Made by a program: the position numbers and the translations under genes
From: Paenibacillus sp. SYP-B4298
GTDB lineage: Bacteria; Bacillota; Bacilli; Paenibacillales; Paenibacillaceae
Length of the DNA: 64,000 bases
Assembly (NCBI RefSeq): GCF_027627475.1
Contig: NZ_CP115484.1
Coordinates: forward strand, 4,968,501 to 5,032,500
Direction: 5' to 3'
The notes under the pieces: model-generated
The model's database searches: none
What the model was told of the DNA's origin: nothing
The model's input: the letters and a program-made list of their open reading frames with translations, nothing else
Part shown: positions 44,115 through 52,819 of the stretch, one piece after another
How positions within the stretch are numbered: position 1 is the first letter of the stretch
Layout of the letters: the number at the start of each line of letters is the position of its first letter

Positions 44115-46406
44115 TCAATTAGGTTCTGAAACCGGAGCATTCAGGTTGCTGTTGGCATACGCGGTGATAAATACGAGATTGGCTGTAGAGCCTACCGTAT
44201 GTTCGTTGGTCGTCCATTCCACAGCGCAATCCATGAAGTTCTTGGCAGGGAATATCGAGATGCCGGGATTGTTGTACCGATTAGGTCCAAGCGGCATTAC
44301 ACCTTTTATAATCCCTGGTCTGCTGTCCTGATTCAACAGTCCGTACACCGTTTGGAGGCTATCCTCGCCATACCCTGTTACATAGCTTTTTCTTAGCGGA
44401 TTAGCGCCTAAAATATAGTGGATGGCGGAATTAGCCATGTTCCTGATCGTATCATCATACTTGCCCAGCAACCAGGAGCCAATTAATGCTTCGTTGGCTG
44501 TTCCGAGAATCATATTATTGCTGCCCCAATAATAGTTGCCTTCGTATAAGGTATGATTCCATGCATTGGTTTCATATCGGTTAATTTCCTTATTGATCCA
44601 GACCGTGAACTTGTCATGATACCATTGCTCGGCAGCCTGATTCCGGTTATTCGCTTTCATATAGTGGAAGAACGCATAATGCCAGGGACCCACCCAATCT
44701 CCTGTTGAATTCTCGAAGACAGCTTGCGCTTCCGTATAGTGGCTCAAATAATAATGATGATACTTCGCCTCACCCGTCACTCTATACATAGCTGCAGAGG
44801 CTACAAGTCTTGAATCCCGGTCCTGATCAGCACTATAGCCCGGGCCTTTAATATTATGGGGATGCTGCTCCAGATAACTCCATCCCTTCTTGGCGGCCTC
44901 CAGACAAGCCGCGGCAAAAGCTTGATCATATGGCGCATACGTGATGGAGGCATGAGCCAGAGCAGCCACAGCCATAGCGGTATCATTGGTAGGCTTCACA
45001 TCGACGGCACCGCCGTACACATCCTTCACAAGCCGTTTGGTTATTTGCCCATCGTCGGGGAATGACTCTACCTTTCCATAGAAGCCTCCGGTCAGCGGGT
45101 CCTGCATATGCAGAAGCCATTCTATTTCCCATCTGGCCTCATCCAGCACATCCGGTATGCCATTGCCGCTCTCCGGGATATTGAACTGGTTGTCGGCATA
45201 GGTCTCCGGGAAGAGGTCATACGACCATAACAGAGTGTCGATCGCTGATGCACCAGCAACGGTATATTTGCCTTTGTCACCGGCGTCGAACCATCCCTTG
45301 GACACATTCTTGATCCTTGAAGAATTCGATTCAAACTGAGCGACCGTATCCATCGGGGTAAGATCAGCTCTGTAGAAATCGGGGGCATATTGCGGTAGAA
45401 GCGCCGTCCCCGAGCGCTGGTAATAATAATATCTGGAAGCGTCTACCAATAAAGACTGGTATACCTCATCCTCAATTGTAAAGCGGGGAGAGCCCTCTAT
45501 ACCCGGCGCACTGACGGTCATATAATATTCTCCCGAGTCCTGGAGATCTGTAAATACAGCCTTCAGAACCCTCTCTCCGGAATCCATATCATAATTTTTG
45601 ACCAACACTAACTGTCCGCTATACACAACGGTATCATCAGAAGCTCTCCTGACCTGAAACGGGGTTCCCACATCAGCGGTCAACTCATCTTCAAAGCCTG
45701 AGACATAAGCATACTTCTCCGCATCATTCCGGAAGCCTACCTGATTCACCTTGATCGCCGGGAATGCGGGCTCCTTGTCGGGGGAAGTCAGCTTGAGCTG
45801 ATTAATCCATACCTTAAATGGCGCATTGTTTACTTTGTCCAGATAGATAGCTTTGGCGTTGTATTCATCCAGATCAACCGACGGATCATCATAAATATCT
45901 TTGAGCGGAATTTTGACATGCTGCCACTGCGTGGTGACGTTTACATAATCCGAAATGGGTTTTAACACCTTGCGTTCCACACCCGACGGGCGTCTGGCTA
46001 CATGGTCGTCGCCGCCAATCATGAATTGCTCCCCACCATTCTGGCCCTTGACGTTAAATTCCAGATAACCGTTCGGGACATAGTTATGAATATCATGGTT
46101 TGCCCACTCATTCATAACAAGAATGGAAACCATCCAGTCCACGTTGCTCGTCACATTAAACCTCAAGGACGGCAAATTTTCATAAGTCACTCCCCAATCT
46201 ACAGGCAAATTTCCGTCTACCGTCTCCAGCCCGCCGCTGCTTCCCGACCATCCTCCTCTGTGAGCATCCTTGAATACATAATAGTCTGGAAGATCCCTCC
46301 AGCCCGTCGGAGCGCCATAGCTTGCATAGACCTCGGACGATGAGATTGCTGGAGCCAACACAACTGCGATGCTTAAGACAAGAGCTATCCATCTTTTCAC
46401 TTTCAA
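44115..46406 (-). CDS. Secreted GH9 glucanase (cellulase) with N-terminal carbohydrate-binding-like module
   Basis: This 763-aa secreted enzyme would cut beta-1,4-glucan-type chains. It has a signal peptide (LVLSIAVVLAPAISSSEVYA), an N-terminal beta-sandwich-like module (about 30-215), a CelD_N Ig-like domain (about 216-315, IKVNQVGFRNDAEKYAYVSG), then the GH9 (alpha/alpha)6 domain with GWFDAGDKGKYTVAG (catalytic Asp pair) and WTTNEHTVGSTANLVF (catalytic Glu near the end). The start is a TTG 46406 after GGAGG; GTG at 46400 is an alternative. It stands alone between regulators. Confidence 0.9.
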   Translation of the reverse strand: MKVKRWIALVLSIAVVLAPAISSSEVYASYGAPTGWRDLPDYYVFKDAHRGGWSGSSGGLETVDGNLPVDWGVTYENLPSLRFNVTSNVDWMVSILVMNEWANHDIHNYVPNGYLEFNVKGQNGGEQFMIGGDDHVARRPSGVERKVLKPISDYVNVTTQWQHVKIPLKDIYDDPSVDLDEYNAKAIYLDKVNNAPFKVWINQLKLTSPDKEPAFPAIKVNQVGFRNDAEKYAYVSGFEDELTADVGTPFQVRRASDDTVVYSGQLVLVKNYDMDSGERVLKAVFTDLQDSGEYYMTVSAPGIEGSPRFTIEDEVYQSLLVDASRYYYYQRSGTALLPQYAPDFYRADLTPMDTVAQFESNSSRIKNVSKGWFDAGDKGKYTVAGASAIDTLLWSYDLFPETYADNQFNIPESGNGIPDVLDEARWEIEWLLHMQDPLTGGFYGKVESFPDDGQITKRLVKDVYGGAVDVKPTNDTAMAVAALAHASITYAPYDQAFAAACLEAAKKGWSYLEQHPHNIKGPGYSADQDRDSRLVASAAMYRVTGEAKYHHYYLSHYTEAQAVFENSTGDWVGPWHYAFFHYMKANNRNQAAEQWYHDKFTVWINKEINRYETNAWNHTLYEGNYYWGSNNMILGTANEALIGSWLLGKYDDTIRNMANSAIHYILGANPLRKSYVTGYGEDSLQTVYGLLNQDSRPGIIKGVMPLGPNRYNNPGISIFPAKNFMDCAVEWTTNEHTVGSTANLVFITAYANSNLNAPVSEPN

Positions 46407-46513
46407 AACCACCTCCGTAAATTTTGTAAATACAACTATATTTTATCATTTAGATGTATTCAATGGTATACTTTTTCATGCAAAGGTGGGTTAAGAAGGT
46501 ACATGCCCCTCAT

Positions 46514-47422
46514 TCAGATCCGGATCATATCCAGTGCATACTTGAAACGATGAATACAGAGCCGATGCAACTGGGCAACCGGGTGCTTCTCCGACCGAAT
46601 CCATCCGACCTTCATCGGCCGCTGGACAAACGGTTCAATCTCCACCAGCGTCAACGGCTCTGGAATACGCTCATACTGGCCGAGAAAGGAAAAATCATGG
46701 CCGATGGTTAACCCCATATTTCCCTTCAGCGCCGTATAGATCGATTCGGCATTATTAGTCGTGAACAGGGTAGACAGCTTTCCCCATTCCGCACTGTACC
46801 TGGAGACCATATCCTCGACAAACCTGTCTCGGAACAGCACAAACTCATAGTTGGCGAGCTCCCGTGGATGAATGGTTCGGCTCTGAGCCGCCGGCGATTG
46901 CTTATGGGCGCATACGACCAGCTTGCTGTCCACCATCGGCTCGAATACGAGTCCCGCCGCCTGCTCCACCTCCTCCGCATACATAACAGCCAACCCCAGC
47001 CCGATCCGGTTGGAGCGCACATCCTGTATGATGGCCTCAGATACTTGCTCGTCGATGTGAATACGCAAGCGAGGATACTCCTTCTTGATCGTGGATAGAG
47101 CCTGGACCAGAATCGGCATCAGCCCGGGGAACACCGAGATCGTCAATTCTCCGCTGAACATGCTTTGCTCGAATTCCGCGTATTCCTTCATCTCATTTAT
47201 CGCATGCAGCGCCTCAAGCGCCTTATGAACCACCTTGCGTCCATGCTCCGTCACCTTCGCGCCCGTGTGAGTCCGGTGGAAGAGCGGAATGCCGAGCTCC
47301 TCCTCCAGCTTCGCAACCGACTGCGACAAGGCGGACTGTGTAATATGCAATTGCTGTGCCGCTGCAGAAAGCGACCCCGACTTGGCGATCTCCACGATAT
47401 ATTCCAGTTGTTCAATATGCAT
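46514..47422 (-). CDS. LysR-family transcriptional regulator
   Basis: This 302-aa regulator has the N-terminal helix-turn-helix IEQLEYIVEIAKSGSLSAAAQQLHITQSALSQSVAKLE and a ligand-binding domain (GELTISVFPGLMPILVQAL). It starts at ATG 47422 after TGGAGG. It is divergent from the alcohol dehydrogenase gene with 113 bases between them, the classical arrangement for a LysR protein and its target. ATTAAT and ATTA half-sites in the gap fit a binding region. Confidence 0.92.
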   Translation of the reverse strand: MHIEQLEYIVEIAKSGSLSAAAQQLHITQSALSQSVAKLEEELGIPLFHRTHTGAKVTEHGRKVVHKALEALHAINEMKEYAEFEQSMFSGELTISVFPGLMPILVQALSTIKKEYPRLRIHIDEQVSEAIIQDVRSNRIGLGLAVMYAEEVEQAAGLVFEPMVDSKLVVCAHKQSPAAQSRTIHPRELANYEFVLFRDRFVEDMVSRYSAEWGKLSTLFTTNNAESIYTALKGNMGLTIGHDFSFLGQYERIPEPLTLVEIEPFVQRPMKVGWIRSEKHPVAQLHRLCIHRFKYALDMIRI

Positions 47423-47535
47423 TGTCTACCTCCATTAGCAAGATTAATATTACTATCACTAAGGTTAATTATAATTTATACCCTACTACGGATACAATGA
47501 AGGTGTAGGACAAACATCAGGGAGGGCGATCAAAT
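47423..47535. promoter_or_regulatory. Divergent promoter region between LysR gene and dehydrogenase gene
   Basis: AT-rich DNA with AGATTAATATTACTATCACT and AAGGTTAATTATAA offers imperfect dyads with TTAAT half-sites. The dehydrogenase start is preceded by GGGAGGGCGA. Confidence 0.4.
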
Positions 47536-48582
47536 ATGAAGGCTGCTGTATTTCATGCTGCAAAAGATGTCCGTGTCGAGCAAGTCGAGCTTCCGGCAAC
47601 ACCTGCCGACAAGGTGAAAGTCAAGGTCGCATACGCCGGGATCTGCGGAAGCGATCTGCATGCATACCATCACGGAATCGGAGTTCAGATCGGGACGCCC
47701 CATCCGCTTAGCGGGAAAATGGCACCGCTAACATTGGGACATGAATTCTCAGGTGTCATCGAGGAGGTCGGCCAGGAGGTCAGCGGCTGGCAAGTAGGGG
47801 ATCGGGTAACGATCGAGCCGCTGATCTACTGTGGCGCATGCGCCAACTGTCGCTCTGGCAATTACAACCGTTGCGACCAGGTCGGCTTTGTCGGTCTGAA
47901 TGATAATGGAGGCTTCGCCGAGTATGTTCTGCTGGAGCCGCGCACACTGCACAAGCTGCCGGACAATGTCTCCTTCGAGGAAGCTGCGCTGGCCGAGCCT
48001 ACTGCGGTGGCGCTGCACGCTGTGCGAGAGAGCAAGCTCAAGGTAGGCAATAATGTCGCCGTCTTCGGCGTAGGGCCGATCGGCCTGCTCACCATTCTGG
48101 CCGCCCAATCTGCGGGAGCCGCCCGCGTCTATGCCGTCGATGTGTCCGCGGAGCGGCTGGAGCTGGCCGCCCGACTGGGCGCGATTCCGATCAACAGTCT
48201 GCAACAGGACGCGGCCTCGGTCATCCTCGGCGAGACAGGCGGTGTAGCTGTCGCATATGAAGCAGCGGGCGTGCAGGCAACACTGACAAGCGCTCTGTCT
48301 GTGGTGAAGAAGGGCGGAGAGGTGATGGTCATCGCCGCTTATGCCGCCCCTGTCCAACTGAACATGATGGAGCTGATGATCAAGGAGGCGAGCGTGACCT
48401 CGATTCTCGCTTATCGTCACATCTTCCCAGATGTACTGGCACTTATCTCATCCGGCAAGCTGGATGTGAAGCAGGTCATCACGAAGAAGATTACCCTGGA
48501 TCAGATCGTCGAGGATGGCTTCGAGCTGCTCGTTCAAGATAAGAGCCAAGCCAAAATCCTGGTTCAAGTGAACGAGCTGTAA
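47536..48582 (+). CDS. Zinc-dependent 2,3-butanediol dehydrogenase-like enzyme
   Basis: This 348-aa medium-chain dehydrogenase has catalytic zinc ligands in GICGSDLHAYHH and GHEFSGVIEEVG, the structural zinc cluster in CGACANCRSGNYNRC, and Rossmann motif AVFGVGPIGLLTIL. The long loop HHGIGVQIGTPHPLSG between first Cys and GHE is typical of butanediol dehydrogenase (BdhA/ButA) rather than plain alcohol dehydrogenase. It would interconvert acetoin and butanediol. Control by the divergent LysR regulator is likely. Confidence 0.88.
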   Translation: MKAAVFHAAKDVRVEQVELPATPADKVKVKVAYAGICGSDLHAYHHGIGVQIGTPHPLSGKMAPLTLGHEFSGVIEEVGQEVSGWQVGDRVTIEPLIYCGACANCRSGNYNRCDQVGFVGLNDNGGFAEYVLLEPRTLHKLPDNVSFEEAALAEPTAVALHAVRESKLKVGNNVAVFGVGPIGLLTILAAQSAGAARVYAVDVSAERLELAARLGAIPINSLQQDAASVILGETGGVAVAYEAAGVQATLTSALSVVKKGGEVMVIAAYAAPVQLNMMELMIKEASVTSILAYRHIFPDVLALISSGKLDVKQVITKKITLDQIVEDGFELLVQDKSQAKILVQVNEL

Positions 48583-48628
48583 ACCCGACAAGACAATAGC
48601 TGCGTCAGTTCGACAAGCTACCGGAATA

Positions 48629-48687
48629 GAACAGGCCATAGCAGCCAGGCCCCAGGGGGCGAGGCCGCTGTGGCCTGTTTCTATATT
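48629..48687 (+). terminator. Terminator after the dehydrogenase gene
   Basis: AACAGGCCA (48630-48638) and TGGCCTGTT (48671-48679) pair, with further inner pairs around GGGGGC, followed by TCTATATTT. Confidence 0.7.
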
Positions 48688-48875
48688 TGGACAGCTCACT
48701 GAAGCTGCTCCGCGCGTCTGGAAGACGACCTAAACTTTAGAACATATTGATAAAAGAAGGAAATTTGTCGTTATTTATCGAAGTTAAATCTATGTCTTAT
48801 GCACTACATAGGCACCCTCGATTTAGCGAGCCAAGACATGTGCCCAGGAAACAAAACAGGAGTTGAAGATGGCCC

Positions 48876-50396
48876 ATGCCCCTGGAAAAGATCAAACGCG
48901 CATTACTATGCAAGCATTGTCAGGAATGTTACATCCTCAGAGCCGACTACTTCTGCAATATCGACGGCTGCGATTGCACAGAGGAGAAGGAATTCGAGAC
49001 GATACTCGATCTCTATGCCTTTCTCTACCGAAGCCTGGACAATGTGAATTATACGGACTATGAGACGCTCTCCTGGAGGGATACCGACAAGGTAGAGCAT
49101 GCACGGGTCAGTCTCGACCGCAGGTGGCAATCCCATAACAGACACACTAAATCTGCTTATAGACACAAAATGTATATTACGTTGCAGGAAGATACACGCG
49201 CCTTTTTCATGGATGAGATTGCTCGGTGCGCGTCACTGGAGGATGTGCTGATTTTTTTAGTTCAATTCCTGCAAGAAATAGATCAGCATCTGCTGCACCT
49301 GAAGAATCATTACATGAATTTCCATCGTCATGAGCTTCCTATTCAATCTAAGTATGGATTGCTGATCTACAAACGGGACTCTGAGCTGCGAGAGGCATTG
49401 AAAGGTCATCCGGCATCCCGATCATTTCCCGACCCGAATTACCTGCTATTGCGACGAAAGGTGAAGCACTTTTTTGTTGCCCGAGCCAGCTATCGGTACT
49501 ATGAGGTTAAACACCAGTATGTAAAAACCCCTGACTTTTCCATTGAGAACGTTCTGGACCTTAAGCTGGGACTGCTCCCTGGAATGTTCCATGCAGGCCG
49601 GGATTACATTTTCAAGATTGATCACACGTTGACAGCTGAAGGACTGCTTCCATTTTATTTCGCCGGCGTCCATCACCCTGAACAATATTACAGTAACGTG
49701 ATGGAGCTTTATCGAGACATGCTCAAGAAGCAGCCTCATATCATCATGCTGCCGGAGCTGTTCACGCCTCCCCCGCTTAGAGAAGCGCTCATCACGGAGG
49801 TCAGAGCGGCTCATGAGGCCACCCAAGAAGCATCGTCCCCCTTTTTCCTCCTTACCGGTTCGTTTCACGAGGAGCAGGAGGGGCATATCTACAACTTGGC
49901 CCATGTCGTGGCAGGCGACGGCGAGGTTTTGCTTGAGGTCAGCAAAATGAACCGTTTTATTTTCCCAAGGGATGAACAGTATGATGATGAACGCTCTTAC
50001 TTTACCAAATATGACGGTGTCGAGAAGAATGCATATGACCGCCGTATGATCACCTTGTTGGAGACCTCACTTGGCCGTATCGCCTTTCTCATCTGTGTAG
50101 ATTTCATTAATGACAACATTCAGGACATTCTGCTGGATCGTCAGGTCGATCTTGTCTTTATTATGGCGATGACATCCAGGCCAGGCAGCGGAAAGTTTGT
50201 ACGAAAAATGCAAGAGCTTGCCGAACGCAATGCTTGCATAGTCGTGTTGTGCAACAATCTGGGAAGTCCCGACATGTCTGCTTCTCGTGCTGTTATTTCT
50301 CTTCCAGGGTTTAAACACGTATATCAGACCGATCAAGCCATGCTGGTGGTGACGCTTAACGAGGTCATTCAAGAAATAACGAAGCCCTCGACCTAG
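48876..50396 (+). CDS. Cys-rich nitrilase-superfamily protein of unknown role
   Basis: This 506-aa protein has a C-terminal carbon-nitrogen hydrolase domain (about 240-500) whose Glu-Lys-Cys set is visible: E294 in MLPELFTP, K357 in EVSKMNRF, C407 in FLICVDFIND. The N-terminal 240 residues are not recognised; they open with six Cys (C12, C15, C18, C27, C32, C34), a likely zinc-binding knuckle. The first in-frame ATG after a stop is at 48876, but AGGAG lies 13 bases away, so initiation may be weak. A winged-helix gene follows under its own promoter. Confidence 0.75.
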   Translation: MPLEKIKRALLCKHCQECYILRADYFCNIDGCDCTEEKEFETILDLYAFLYRSLDNVNYTDYETLSWRDTDKVEHARVSLDRRWQSHNRHTKSAYRHKMYITLQEDTRAFFMDEIARCASLEDVLIFLVQFLQEIDQHLLHLKNHYMNFHRHELPIQSKYGLLIYKRDSELREALKGHPASRSFPDPNYLLLRRKVKHFFVARASYRYYEVKHQYVKTPDFSIENVLDLKLGLLPGMFHAGRDYIFKIDHTLTAEGLLPFYFAGVHHPEQYYSNVMELYRDMLKKQPHIIMLPELFTPPPLREALITEVRAAHEATQEASSPFFLLTGSFHEEQEGHIYNLAHVVAGDGEVLLEVSKMNRFIFPRDEQYDDERSYFTKYDGVEKNAYDRRMITLLETSLGRIAFLICVDFINDNIQDILLDRQVDLVFIMAMTSRPGSGKFVRKMQELAERNACIVVLCNNLGSPDMSASRAVISLPGFKHVYQTDQAMLVVTLNEVIQEITKPST

Positions 50397-50406
50397 TTGG
50401 TCTGGA

Positions 50407-50460
50407 TTATGTTGCGCCAACATAAGGTATGCTATAATGAAAGTGTACAATAAGTGTACA
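50407..50460 (+). promoter_or_regulatory. Promoter with palindrome and paired TGTACA sites
   Basis: TTATGTTGCGCCAACATAA (50407-50425) is a perfect 8-bp-arm palindrome in the -35 region; TATAAT is at 50433-50438; AAGTGTACA occurs at 50441-50449 and 50452-50460, 11 bp apart, just after the -10. The layout suggests tight repression, perhaps by the winged-helix product. Confidence 0.55.
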
Positions 50461-50477
50461 AAAGGAGGGATCAACCT

Positions 50478-51221
50478 ATGAATGAGATGTGGTTGGACGC
50501 ACTTCAAACATGGAGGAAGCTACAGTCTACCCATGCACAAGGAGCGAATGACTATCTCAAGGTATTGCTGCAGCATATGCTGGAGAACTTCAATCGTGCG
50601 GATGCCTCCACGCTGGACAAGTGGAGGTACGGGCTTGAATTAACCCTCCCTAACCGCCAGCCACAGGACTGGAGCAGCTATAATATGGGTATGGCTCAAT
50701 CCATCGTCTATTTTCTACAGCATCAAACCTCGGAGAAAATGAGGACACATACCATCTCTGCTTTGCAGCCATTGGAGAAAAAGATCGTCCTCCTGTTGGC
50801 ACAAGCCCCCAGAAGCACGCCGACGCAACTGGCAAGCAGGCTGGAGCTCACAAGACAACAAACAAGCAATCTTCTTCGGTCGCTGCGTGCAAAAAAAATA
50901 GTGGAGTACATGGAAGCCGGAAAAAGCAGATGGTACTCCTTAACAGAATCCGGGAGCATTGCTTACGAGCAATTCAAAGGACAGGAGGAAATCTCCTCAA
51001 CGAGCACCAAGAAATCGACCACACTTACCATTGATCGAAGCATCAAGGACGTCAAGCTGTTCCTGGATTTGTATCAGGGTAAGCTGGATGCTGTTCATAA
51101 ACATGACAGGCATGATTCCAAGAAACAGTACGTCGTCACTCCCGTTCCTCAATCGGACACACACAGCAAAAGTCGGAGCATCCCTCTGACACATTCCTTG
51201 GTACTTGAGGAGGCCTATTAA
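50478..51221 (+). CDS. Winged-helix DNA-binding protein
   Basis: This 247-aa protein starts at ATG 50478 after AAAGGAGGGA. The centre holds a MarR/ArsR-like winged helix: LEKKIVLLLAQAPRSTPTQLASRLELTRQQTSNLLRSLRAKKIVEYMEAG (about 103-152) then SRWYSLTESGSIAYEQF. The N-terminal 100 residues are helical (EMWLDALQTWRKLQS) and the C-terminal 80 are polar. It is followed two bases later by a third gene. Likely autoregulator of this pair. Confidence 0.75.
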   Translation: MNEMWLDALQTWRKLQSTHAQGANDYLKVLLQHMLENFNRADASTLDKWRYGLELTLPNRQPQDWSSYNMGMAQSIVYFLQHQTSEKMRTHTISALQPLEKKIVLLLAQAPRSTPTQLASRLELTRQQTSNLLRSLRAKKIVEYMEAGKSRWYSLTESGSIAYEQFKGQEEISSTSTKKSTTLTIDRSIKDVKLFLDLYQGKLDAVHKHDRHDSKKQYVVTPVPQSDTHSKSRSIPLTHSLVLEEAY

Positions 51222-51223
51222 CC

Positions 51224-51904
51224 GTGAGCAGAACCGTGCAAACAGAGCAGTTCCGACTGCTGAATCAATGGTATCTAGCGCTGGCTGAACAAGAGAAGCA
51301 AGTCGTTCTTTATAGTCTGCGCGAAGGTTATAAAGAGATGATGGCATTCATTGAGCTGGAACAGCCTGATTTGAAGGATGTATTTGATTATGTATTGGCA
51401 CTGCTCCGCCAATGGGGAAGAGACATCTCCTTGAAGAAGCTTCAGGAGCGAATGAGAAGATATAAACTCGACGAGGAGCTTATTGGGGAATTATCCGAGC
51501 TGGCTTACCGCTCTTTGCTGCTATACCGTTATGCGGCATTTTTGCGTGAGTCGTCCGAAGCCGACTTTGAACATATAGTCTCTAAAATCATGATCGACAA
51601 CTATGTAGAGCGAAGATATAACTCGTATTCCCTCTGTGCAGAATATCTGGGTATTACCGATGAGGATGCTACCCGTGACAGCTATGAAATCGTGATGAAG
51701 CTCGTTGAATATCATTATAAACAGTTGGATACGCTTGAAGAACTAGGCGAGTTCATGGAGCAGGAGTTGGCTTTCTCGTCAAGACAGATCGATATTTTCG
51801 CCCAGCAGATCATCATATACCGTGACGCCATCGACCGATTTATAATGTTCAAAAGACTACGATCGCTAGAATCTAAAATGGCGAAGCTGCAGATTGAGGC
51901 TTGA
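51224..51904 (+). CDS. All-helical protein of unknown function, partner of the winged-helix gene
   Basis: This 226-aa protein starts at GTG 51224, two bases past the previous stop, with GGAGG upstream. It is almost wholly alpha-helical and charged (LLNQWYLALAEQEKQVV, FIELEQPDLKDVFDYVLALLRQW, RFIMFKRLRSLESKMAKLQ). No membrane segment or catalytic motif is seen and no family is recognised. Tight coupling to the winged-helix gene suggests they form one complex. Confidence 0.7.
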   Translation: MSRTVQTEQFRLLNQWYLALAEQEKQVVLYSLREGYKEMMAFIELEQPDLKDVFDYVLALLRQWGRDISLKKLQERMRRYKLDEELIGELSELAYRSLLLYRYAAFLRESSEADFEHIVSKIMIDNYVERRYNSYSLCAEYLGITDEDATRDSYEIVMKLVEYHYKQLDTLEELGEFMEQELAFSSRQIDIFAQQIIIYRDAIDRFIMFKRLRSLESKMAKLQIEA

Positions 51905-52106
51905 GCCGTATCATCTGGTTGCCGCCGCGGATAGGAATCGTATAGAGCCACGGCAATATGGCACTTCGCACCTCACGCAGCCCCTAGCGCGCGGTGCATT
52001 GCAGCCTAACAGCGGTCAAGGAGGCGGCACAGGCTCAATTCGGTGTGCAATGCCGCTGCCCCGGACGGCGCTTAACCGCAGGAGCAGGACACATGCGCCC
52101 GCCGAG

Positions 52107-52538
52107 CTACTCCGCTTCCGGGAGCTCGCGTAGCTGACCTGCGCTGCGAATGTGGCGCACGCCATCACTACATAGCCCGAGCGGCTCCCACTGGCAGTCG
52201 GCGCATAGTCTGCCGACATCCTCCGGCTGCAGCCGTGCCGAGGCAGCCAGCGTCAGTGCGCGCCAACGCACGCGAAGGCCGGGCGCGGTGCCCAGCGCAT
52301 GCAGAATGTCGCGATCCTTGCGATCCACGCTCGCATTCAGACAGTGCTGCGGCTGATCCGGCGGAAACGCGCGGCAGATATGATCCGGGCCTTCGATCAG
52401 CTCGACAACCGTATCCGGCTCCGTGCGCAGCGTCTCATAGATCGCCGTCATGTTCGTACAGAAATCCTCGGAGTAGCCTTTTCCCCGATAGCCGAGCAGA
52501 CATAACACATGATGCCCTCTTAATTGAATCGCCGTCAT
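52107..52538 (-). CDS. DUF1284-domain protein
   Basis: This 143-aa protein matches DUF1284: LRGHHVLCLLGYRGKGYSEDFCTNM, then IEGPDHICRAFPP and LCADCQWEPLGLCSDG. Several conserved His and Cys suggest metal or iron-sulfur binding; the function of the family is not known to me. ATG 52538 follows GGAGAG. It stands alone. Confidence 0.8.
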   Translation of the reverse strand: MTAIQLRGHHVLCLLGYRGKGYSEDFCTNMTAIYETLRTEPDTVVELIEGPDHICRAFPPDQPQHCLNASVDRKDRDILHALGTAPGLRVRWRALTLAASARLQPEDVGRLCADCQWEPLGLCSDGVRHIRSAGQLRELPEAE

Positions 52539-52762
52539 CGCCTACTCTCCTTTCAAATGTTAACCACCATCCGACGTGAGGTTAATATACTTTTTCTTCT
52601 GATTGTACCACTCTCCTCTTCCGACACCAAGTGAAACGATCCGGTCGGCCTTCCATACTGCCTGCTGGCAGTGCTCGGCACACAATTGGAGGCCACCATC
52701 AGCTCTCCCTGAATCCTTTCAAATGGGCATTGCAAGCCGCCCACAAACCGCATATAATAGAC

Positions 52763-52778
52763 TTGAAAAGGTTTTCAA
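52763..52778. promoter_or_regulatory. Operator-like palindrome before the second LacI gene
   Basis: TTGAAAAGGTTTTCAA has 7-bp arms. It shares the TGAAAA-xx-TTTTCA core with 53873-53890 downstream of the same regulator. Confidence 0.6.
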
Positions 52779-52819
52779 ACTATCTGTTCAACTATTTATG
52801 CTAAGGAAGGCGTGCAGTG

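Noticed and set aside
48876-50396. RT-nitrilase (DRT1-type) defence protein
   Set aside because: The N-terminus lacks a reverse-transcriptase catalytic YxDD motif and opens with a Cys cluster instead.
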